Shown here: positions 49,958-55,853 of the stretch, in pieces
How positions within the stretch are numbered: position 1 is the stretch's first letter
Layout: each line of letters opens with the position of its first letter
Source of the DNA: Saprospiraceae bacterium
Lineage (GTDB): Bacteria > Bacteroidota > Bacteroidia > Chitinophagales > Saprospiraceae
Direction: 5' to 3'
Length of the DNA stretch: 55,853 bases
Assembly (NCBI GenBank): GCA_028285545.1
Contig: JANQPA010000027.1
Coordinates: 1-55,853 of the forward strand
The notes under the pieces: generated by a model
Database searches by the model: none
The model's input: only the letters and a program-made list of their open reading frames with translations
Told to the model about the DNA's origin: nothing
Made by a program: the position numbers and the translations under genes

Positions 49958-52423
49958 CTATTTATTCTTAATATTTTGTAAATACTTATTCAGTTCGACT
50001 TCATCATAAACGAGTACTTCCCTTGCTTTACTACCTTCACTAGGTCCTACTATGCCCATGGCTTCCAATTGATCCATGATACGGCCAGCCCGGTTATATC
50101 CTAGTTTTAAGCGGCGTTGTATCATTGAGGTTGAGCCGTGTTGATTCTGTACAATTAGGCGTGCAGCATCTTCAAACATATCATCCAAATCGGAGTATTT
50201 CAGGCCGGAAGTGCCATGAATTTCGTCATCTCCATGGAATTCTGGCAAGTAATAAGGTTCGGCATATCCACGCTGTTCTGCAATGTAATTAATGACTCGT
50301 TCAACTTCTGGTGTATCTACAAAAGCACCTTGTATTCGACGCATTTCGCCACCAACCGATAAAAGCATATCTCCCCTTCCGATCAACTGATCGGCACCTC
50401 CTGCATCAAGGATGGTTCTGGAGTCAACCTTTGCAGTTACTTTGAAAGCAATTCTGGCGGGGAAGTTGGCCTTAATCACACCAGTAATGATGTTAACAGA
50501 TGGGCGTTGAGTAGCAATAACCAGGTGAATACCAACTGCGCGAGATAATTGTGCCAATCTTCCGATAGGTAACTCCACCTCCTTACCGGCAGTCATAATC
50601 AAATCTGCAAACTCATCAATAATCAAAACTATAAAAGGCAGAAAACGATGCCCCTTATTAGGATTAAGGCGACGTTGGACAAACTTTTCGTTATACTCTC
50701 GAATATTCCGGGCCGTGGCCTTTTTGAGTAGGTCATAGCGGTTATCCATTTCAATACAAAGGGAGTTTAGGGTATGGATAACCTTATTGGTTTCGGTGGT
50801 TATAGGTTCTTCTTGTCCTGGTAGAGTAGCCAAAAAGTGGCTTTCCAATTTGCTGTATAAAAACAGTTCCACTTTTTTGGGATCAATAAGAACTAGTTTT
50901 ATTTGTGAGGGATGTTTTTTATATAAGAGAGAAACAATAATGGCATTAATTCCGACAGACTTTCCTTGCCCGGTTGCACCCGCTACTAATAAGTGAGGCA
51001 TTTTAGCCAGATCAACTACCACTACTTCATTTGAAATTGTTTTGCCCAGAGCGATGGGAAGATCCATCTTGGCCCGCTTGAATTTATCGGATATAAGGAC
51101 CTCCTTCATAGAAACCACCTGTTTCTTTTTATTAGGCACCTCGATACCAATAGTTCCTCGTCCAGGTATAGGAGCAATAATTCGAATACCCAGTGCCGCC
51201 AAACTTAATGCGATATCATCCTCAAGGTTTTTAATCTTTGAAATCCTAACACCTGGCGCCGGAACAATTTCATAAAGAGTTACAGTAGGACCAACTGTGG
51301 CTCGTATTTTGACGATTTCAATCTTATAATTAAGGAGCGTTTCTATAATTTGATCCTTATTGGCTTCCAGCTCCTTGCGATCAACTTCAATACGCTGATC
51401 TGTATAATCTTTTAAAAGAGCAGCTACAGGATGCTCATAAGAGGATAATTCCAGAGTGGGATCATAAGGTTCAGAGTGATTGACATTTTCTTCCTCCGCG
51501 GCCAAAATAGTCTGATGAATGGGAGAAGAAGGGCCCGGGTTGCTTTCTAGAGAAACTGTTTCTTTTTGTTCTTCAATCTCTAGTTCTGTACCAGAAGGCG
51601 GTTGAGTAATTTTTTCCTTGTTTGCCAGGGAAAGATCTTTTAAATTGAAGGCCAGCTGTTGTTCTTCTTTTAATAAATCCTCCTCGGCTTCAGCTGCAGG
51701 CAAAGCCTTACTTTCGCCATCTGTCCAGCCTTCTTCATCAGTAGAAACTGTATTTGGTACCGGCTTACGTCGTACTCTTTTTCTTTTACTTCTTCCTCCC
51801 AGTAAGGTATTCACCCGATCTCCCACTTCACCCATTATTTCACTAAAACTCATTTCATTAAAATTGGGGTTGAAGATCCAAACAATATAACTAACCAAAG
51901 CAAAAAGGAACAAAACAACCATTCCTGCCGTACCTACAAAATTGAGTAACCAACTGCTTACTCCCTGTCCAAAAGCTCCGCCCCAGGGAAATTCTGAACG
52001 ACCAAATATAAAGGCCAAGAAAACTGAAAAAATGGCCATCCCAATGACCGAATATCGTATCTTAGGTAAGTAAGACTTTAAAGGCGCTCGCCTAATCCAG
52101 GCCAATCCCAAGACTATGAGTAAATAGATTACCAGATAAGAAGGTAAACCTACCCCCCAATAAAAGAACATATTGGAGACAATCGCCCCAAGACGTCCAA
52201 GCCAGTTGGCCATTTGAAGATCACTTTCCAATAAAAGTTGCCAGGAGAATCTAAGAACCCTATCCTGATCAATCTGCCAGGTAAACAGATAAGAAGTAAA
52301 TGCGATAAAAAAGTATAAGGAAAAAAATAAGGCTAACACACCAGCCAGCTTGGGTAAGCGCTCATCATTTAAACCCAAGCCAAGTGACAATTGACCTTTC
52401 TTTTTTCTTCTTTTCTTTGCCAT
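49958..52423 (-). CDS. ftsK: DNA translocase FtsK/SpoIIIE
   Basis: 821 residues. N-terminal membrane region with four to five helices (about 25-50, 78-110, 125-145, 165-190), a charged linker (about 210-330), then the motor: VAGATGQGKSVGINAIIVSL with Walker A, LIIDEFADLIM as Walker B, ATQRPSVNIITGVIK, and a C-terminal gamma winged-helix (MIQRRLKLGYNRAGRIMDQLEAMGIVGPSEGSKAREVLV) that reads orienting sequences. It pumps chromosome termini at the septum and assists XerCD dimer resolution. The basic start MAKKRRKKKGQ is a common FtsK opening in this phylum. Divergent from the MTH1187-family gene across a repeat tract. Confidence 0.96.
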   Translation of the reverse strand: MAKKRRKKKGQLSLGLGLNDERLPKLAGVLALFFSLYFFIAFTSYLFTWQIDQDRVLRFSWQLLLESDLQMANWLGRLGAIVSNMFFYWGVGLPSYLVIYLLIVLGLAWIRRAPLKSYLPKIRYSVIGMAIFSVFLAFIFGRSEFPWGGAFGQGVSSWLLNFVGTAGMVVLFLFALVSYIVWIFNPNFNEMSFSEIMGEVGDRVNTLLGGRSKRKRVRRKPVPNTVSTDEEGWTDGESKALPAAEAEEDLLKEEQQLAFNLKDLSLANKEKITQPPSGTELEIEEQKETVSLESNPGPSSPIHQTILAAEEENVNHSEPYDPTLELSSYEHPVAALLKDYTDQRIEVDRKELEANKDQIIETLLNYKIEIVKIRATVGPTVTLYEIVPAPGVRISKIKNLEDDIALSLAALGIRIIAPIPGRGTIGIEVPNKKKQVVSMKEVLISDKFKRAKMDLPIALGKTISNEVVVVDLAKMPHLLVAGATGQGKSVGINAIIVSLLYKKHPSQIKLVLIDPKKVELFLYSKLESHFLATLPGQEEPITTETNKVIHTLNSLCIEMDNRYDLLKKATARNIREYNEKFVQRRLNPNKGHRFLPFIVLIIDEFADLIMTAGKEVELPIGRLAQLSRAVGIHLVIATQRPSVNIITGVIKANFPARIAFKVTAKVDSRTILDAGGADQLIGRGDMLLSVGGEMRRIQGAFVDTPEVERVINYIAEQRGYAEPYYLPEFHGDDEIHGTSGLKYSDLDDMFEDAARLIVQNQHGSTSMIQRRLKLGYNRAGRIMDQLEAMGIVGPSEGSKAREVLVYDEVELNKYLQNIKNK

Positions 52424-52472
52424 GAATGCTTTTTTCAGAAATCAGTAAGTCTCCAGTAATTACAAATCCCTA

Positions 52473-52480
52473 CAAAAATA
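52473..52480 (-). promoter_or_regulatory. Candidate -7 element for ftsK (TATTTTTG)
   Basis: On the minus strand this reads TATTTTTG (TAnnTTTG), 50 bases upstream of the ftsK ATG. A matching -33 TTG is not evident. Confidence 0.35.
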
Positions 52481-52610
52481 AGGATTAATAAGAGGAAATA
52501 AGAATCTTAATATTAATTCTCCTCTATTATATCAACAAATCAGGGAATATCATTCACCAATTTGATGATTTTTTTGTAAATATCGAAGAATTCCAAATAT
52601 AGGGATATTA

Positions 52611-52738
52611 CAATATCAATTACAATTTCAATCACAATTTCAATATATTTCCATCATTACCATTGACATTACCATTGACATTGCCATTGACATTGCCATT
52701 GATATTGACATTGACATTGACATTGACATTGACATTGA
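52611..52738 (+). repeat. Hexanucleotide tract with two opposed blocks
   Basis: Left block 52611-52646 consists of six caatNN units (the reverse-complement type); right block 52661-52738 has thirteen cattgN units. The two face each other across 14 bases, so a long imperfect hairpin could form. The right block is the same unit as at 38465-38530. It ends 43 bases before the MTH1187-family start. Confidence 0.88.
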
Positions 52739-52781
52739 AAAAGTCTTTTTACCTTCTACTAATAATTTAAAAACAATCTAA

Positions 52782-53030
52782 ATGAAAATAGCAGTAGAAA
52801 TAAGTCTATACCCTCTGACCGAACAATACGAGTCTCCTATTCTAGACTTCATTCATAAACTCAATCAATACCCAGCTCTAAAAGTTTCTACCAATGCCAT
52901 GAGCACTCAGATTGAAGGAGAATATGATTTGGTAATGGACACTTTGAAAAGGGAGTTAAAAACTAGCTTTTCTGAGGAGGGCGCTAAAATTGGGGTTTTG
53001 AAAATATTAAATCAATCTATAAATCTTTAG
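52782..53030 (+). CDS. MTH1187/YkoF-family small protein
   Basis: 82 residues, a compact ferredoxin-like fold of the thiamine/HMP-binding MTH1187/YkoF type: MKIAVEISLYPL as strand 1, helix LDFIHKLNQYPALKV, STNAMSTQIEGEYDLVMDTLKRELKTSF, and a final VLKILNQSI strand. The motif NAMSTQIEGEYD is typical. Proteins of this type bind thiamine precursors or form homotetramers; function is otherwise unknown. The stop is 6 bases before the class V aminotransferase start, so the two are almost certainly one operon. Confidence 0.92.
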   Translation: MKIAVEISLYPLTEQYESPILDFIHKLNQYPALKVSTNAMSTQIEGEYDLVMDTLKRELKTSFSEEGAKIGVLKILNQSINL

Positions 53031-53036
53031 CAAAAT

Positions 53037-54224
53037 ATGTTTAACCCGGCCTTTATTCAGCAACTTAGAAAACAAACACCAGGAATTGACAATAATATTC
53101 ACTTCAATAATGCAGGTGCGGCGCTCATGCCAGAACAGATCTTGAATGCGATGATCAATCATTTAAACCTGGAAGCTCAAATTGGGGGTTATGAAGCTGC
53201 TGCCAAAAAAAATAGCGAGTTGGAAGAATTTCGGCAGGTGTTGGCCAATTTATTAAATGCTCATGCCAAAAATATGGCCTATGCCGGAAGCGCTACTGAG
53301 GCTTATAATCGAGCTTTATCTTCTATCCCATTTAAAGAAGGTGAGGTTTTATTAACAACTCAGGATGATTATGTGTCTAATCAAATTGCTTTCCTCCAAA
53401 TTCAGAAACGGAATAAAATCAAACTGGTGGTAGCACCTGTTGATGAACAGTCTGGTGGGGTAGACTTAGAAGCCATGAAGAAATTAATTGACCGGCACCA
53501 ACCCAAACTGGTTGCGGTTACTCACATCCCTACCAACTCAGGCCTGATCCAGGATGTTGAGACCATTGGACAATTTTGTAAACAAAAAGATACCTGGTAC
53601 CTGGTAGATGCCTGTCAATCGGCCGGGCAATTACCCTTGGACGTAGAAAAGATTTGCTGTGACTTTTTAAGTGCCACTTTCCGTAAATTTTTAAGAGGAC
53701 CACGGGGTGCAGGCTTTCTTTATGTTTCAGATAAGGCATTGGATCAGGGATTGGAACCCGTTTATTTGGATCTTCACTCAGCCCAGTGGTCGGGTAATTT
53801 ACAATATACCCCTGTTGATAGCGCTAAAAGGTTTGAACAGTGGGAGCGCCCTCATGCTTTAATCCTGGGAGCTAAAGCCGCTGTAAGGCTAGCTCTTGAA
53901 ATTGGGTTGGAGCCCATCAAAGATCGTGTCCAGCATTTGTCTAATCAGCTTCGGGATGGATTGGGGCCTATGTCCCGGCTACGGGTATTGGATAAGGGCC
54001 CTGCTCTGGGAGGTATTGTCACCTTCTATGTTCCGGGTGTCAATCCCCAGGAATTAAAGCAGCAACTGCAGGAAAAAAAGATTAACTGTTCTCTGATTGC
54101 TTATGATAATGCTCGTTATGATTTTGATCGTAAAGAGGTAGACTGGGCTATGCGGGTTTCTCCTCATTATTATAATACGGAGGAGGAGGTTTCGAATTTC
54201 TTAGAAGTGGTGAGTGACGAGTGA
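53037..54224 (+). CDS. Class V PLP-dependent aminotransferase (cysteine desulfurase/selenocysteine lyase type)
   Basis: 395 residues. Fold-type I class V features: HFNNAGAALMPEQILNAM at the start, TEAYNRAL, D191 and Q194 in LVDACQSAGQLPLDV as PLP-pyridine and phosphate contacts, and the Schiff-base lysine K217 in LSATFRKFLRGPRGAGFLYV. A C-terminal small domain follows. Relatives are SufS-type cysteine desulfurases, isopenicillin-N epimerases and kynureninase-like proteins. No SufS active-site loop cysteine was located. Cotranscription with the MTH1187-family gene is suggested by the 6-base gap. The substrate is not assignable. Confidence 0.9.
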   Translation: MFNPAFIQQLRKQTPGIDNNIHFNNAGAALMPEQILNAMINHLNLEAQIGGYEAAAKKNSELEEFRQVLANLLNAHAKNMAYAGSATEAYNRALSSIPFKEGEVLLTTQDDYVSNQIAFLQIQKRNKIKLVVAPVDEQSGGVDLEAMKKLIDRHQPKLVAVTHIPTNSGLIQDVETIGQFCKQKDTWYLVDACQSAGQLPLDVEKICCDFLSATFRKFLRGPRGAGFLYVSDKALDQGLEPVYLDLHSAQWSGNLQYTPVDSAKRFEQWERPHALILGAKAAVRLALEIGLEPIKDRVQHLSNQLRDGLGPMSRLRVLDKGPALGGIVTFYVPGVNPQELKQQLQEKKINCSLIAYDNARYDFDRKEVDWAMRVSPHYYNTEEEVSNFLEVVSDE

Positions 54225-54240
54225 TGAGTGATGAGTGACG
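54211..54240 (+). repeat. Short tandem repeat (gagtgatgagtga)
   Basis: gagtgacgagtgatgagtga units overlap the last codons and stop of the class V aminotransferase gene. Read on the other strand they resemble the actcat-type tract at 46566-46602. Confidence 0.6.
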
Positions 54241-54491
54241 ATTATAGTTTGCTTCTACATTCGAACATTCATTGGTTAAAATAACTAGGATATGGTTTAT
54301 TTAGCATCGACTAAAACAGTGAAAGTCGGTAACAGTCAGTGTGCGATAGCCAGTGTCAAAAAAATGCTTGGCTAGTTTATCTTAACTGTCCACTTTTGTG
54401 AGGAACTCCACTTTTATCCCTATCTTAACTCCACCATTTGCTCATTCACCAAAACAAGCGTAATCCTATTACATAAACCCTGTACTCTCCT

Positions 54492-55853
54492 ATGAAAAAT
54501 AAAGAAGCACTGGAACGCATTCAGAAATGCAAGGAAGAACAAAATGATTTTTTGGATTTGGGGTATTTGAACTTAAAAGAAGTCCCGGAAGAAGTTTTTG
54601 AGCTTGCTCATCTTCGTAGGCTCAATTTAGGAAGGAGATTTTTGGAAGGGACGGATTGGAAAAAGTCAAAGTTTATCCTAGATCACAATAGGATCCAAGC
54701 CTTACCTGAAGAAATATTAAAACTCCCTAACCTAGAGGAGTTATCCCTTGAGGGAAATCCCATTAAGGATTTAAGTTTGTTAATAGCTCTACCTAAACTT
54801 CGTCACCTTAACCTGGCTTCTACTACAAAAGGTTCTTTAGAGGTCTTAAAAGACTTACCTGACTTGATAAGCTTAAATATTGGTGGCCTAAACATTAGGA
54901 ATCTTACAAACCTTTCGAAACTCAATCTCCTAAACCTTAAAGCACTCGATCTAAGTTCTAATGAAATAGAAGATATTGAGGACTTAGAAGCCTTCCCTAA
55001 ATTGGAATCTTTAAACCTGAGTATAAACAAAATTAAGGAGATAAAAAACTTAGAGCAGTTAAAAGAATTGAAGGCCCTCTACCTTGGGTTAAACCAAATT
55101 TTGGAGATTAAAAACCTAGATAATTTATCAAAGCTTCAAGTCTTAAGTTTAGGATATTTAGGTGGGCATCATGGAGTCTTTCCAACCAATAATTATTATC
55201 GATCAAATTTTATCGAAAAAATAAAGAACCTTGACAAGCTTTCCTTAATAAAGCAACTTGATCTATCTGGGAATTTGATTTCTCATATTGAAGGTTTAGA
55301 AAACAAGCCAAATCTAAAGATTCTATATCTAGGTCATAACCAAATCCAAAAGGAAATTGAATTGGGGTATTTAAAAAATTTAAGAAAATTGAGTTTAGGC
55401 TTTGAAACTGGCATTTATAATATTAAAAACCTCCTATCTCACCATCTTTTTAGAGAAAACATGCCACTAGCTAATCAAATTCATTCCCATAATTCATTTA
55501 AATTGCCTCCAAAATTAGAAGAAATTCATTTGGACTCTCTTAATTTAACTCAAATTCCAGCATTAAGTAATAATAACAAACATTTAAAAAAAATAGATTT
55601 ATCATTCAATATCATCTCTAAAATTGAAAACCTAAACCAATTACCAAACCTCCAATCTTTATACCTCAACAACAACCAAATCAACAAAATTGAAAACCTA
55701 AACCAATTACTAAACCTCCAAGATTTATCCCTCTACAACAACCAAATCAACAAAATTGAAAACCTAAACCAATTACCAAACCTCCAATCTTTATACCTCA
55801 ACAACAACCAAATCAACAAAATTGAAAACCTAAACCAATTACCAAACCTCCAA
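54492..55853 (+). CDS. Leucine-rich-repeat protein, incomplete at window end
   Basis: The frame from ATG 54492 (MKNKEALERIQKCKEEQNDF) is open for 454 codons to the last base. After a short charged helix come about fifteen 22-residue LRRs of the ENLxxLxxLxxLxLxxNxI type, interrupted by longer irregular segments (near 215-245 and 300-345). The last units are nearly identical and repeat at exactly 66 bases: NKIENLNQLPNLQSLYLNNN. This head (an N-terminal helix, LDLGYLNLKEVPEEVFEL) and LRR style occur in Bacteroidota Roco/COR-type and other LRR-effector proteins, but no Roc, COR, TIR or other C-terminal domain is visible before the edge, so class is inferred. No signal peptide: cytoplasmic. The upstream spacer (54225-54491) has no recognised gene. 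Confidence 0.88.
   Translation, partial: MKNKEALERIQKCKEEQNDFLDLGYLNLKEVPEEVFELAHLRRLNLGRRFLEGTDWKKSKFILDHNRIQALPEEILKLPNLEELSLEGNPIKDLSLLIALPKLRHLNLASTTKGSLEVLKDLPDLISLNIGGLNIRNLTNLSKLNLLNLKALDLSSNEIEDIEDLEAFPKLESLNLSINKIKEIKNLEQLKELKALYLGLNQILEIKNLDNLSKLQVLSLGYLGGHHGVFPTNNYYRSNFIEKIKNLDKLSLIKQLDLSGNLISHIEGLENKPNLKILYLGHNQIQKEIELGYLKNLRKLSLGFETGIYNIKNLLSHHLFRENMPLANQIHSHNSFKLPPKLEEIHLDSLNLTQIPALSNNNKHLKKIDLSFNIISKIENLNQLPNLQSLYLNNNQINKIENLNQLLNLQDLSLYNNQINKIENLNQLPNLQSLYLNNNQINKIENLNQLPNLQ

Larger units (their letters stand above)
52424..52781. other. Divergent region between ftsK and the MTH1187-family gene
   Basis: 358 bases. A -7-like element for ftsK is at 52473-52480 and the hexanucleotide tract covers 52611-52738. 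Otherwise AT-rich with no coding frame. Confidence 0.6.

Noticed and set aside
54803-55030. 75-codon minus-strand frame inside the LRR gene
   Set aside because: It is an antisense shadow of a long open frame with clear LRR periodicity on the plus strand.

Overview
The window is AT-rich chromosomal DNA from a member of the Bacteroidota, most likely a Saprospiria/Lewinella-like lineage. The case rests on gene content: a type IX secretion C-terminal sorting domain (41930-44884), a TonB-dependent receptor with a CarboxypepD-like plug extension, a giant hybrid histidine kinase with an AraC output domain, several Bacteroidota-type lipoproteins, an EF-G2 paralogue and a B12-dependent ribonucleotide reductase. 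Shine-Dalgarno sites are weak, and a few genes have a TAnnTTTG-type -7 element. No rRNA, tRNA, CRISPR array, transposase or prophage gene was recognised. The taxonomic call is inference from content.

Layout. 1-5.6 kb: partial MITE-like repeat, class IV aminotransferase, EF-G paralogue, SUMF1-domain protein, then a repeat-rich spacer of nested palindromes. 5.6-10 kb: secreted M20 peptidase, hemolysin-III/PAQR protein, and four small minus-strand genes (DUF1801, DUF4199, membrane-anchored LuxR regulator, short hypothetical). 10-16.1 kb: PI-PLC-like phosphodiesterase fused to propeller and hemopexin-like repeats, and a hybrid two-component regulator. 16.4-23.4 kb: class II ribonucleotide reductase, a membrane protein, a ParA ATPase with an unusual ribbon-helix-helix partner, and a PcaF-type thiolase. 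23.5-28.1 kb: small lipoprotein, SCO1 protein, GH13 amylase lipoprotein, alpha/beta hydrolase. 28.2-35.6 kb: sterol-desaturase-family enzyme and TonB receptor on the minus strand, divergent from two tandem HTH-like paralogues and a nitrilase. 35.8-41.4 kb: Bax-inhibitor-like membrane protein, radA, DCC-family protein, Tat-exported metallo-beta-lactamase-fold protein, asnS. 41.9-54.2 kb: T9SS-secreted propeller protein, helical-repeat protein, GNAT-like protein, S9 peptidase lipoprotein, ftsK, and an MTH1187-family protein paired with a class V aminotransferase. 54.5 kb to the end: a leucine-rich-repeat gene running off the edge.

Most genes are housekeeping or common accessory genes. The parts that stand out are: (i) ParA with a partner carrying two copies of a ParB-like GL-x-x-L motif ahead of a ribbon-helix-helix; (ii) the LRR gene with nearly identical 66-bp repeats; (iii) the PLC-hemopexin fusion; (iv) the tandem HTH paralogues facing a TonB receptor/lipid-enzyme cluster; (v) a rich set of non-coding repeats: a 130-bp MITE-like element present twice, nested palindromes, shared hexanucleotide tracts, and long near-perfect palindromes at every convergent gene junction. 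I could not run searches, so family names rest on motif reading and novelty is a hypothesis.
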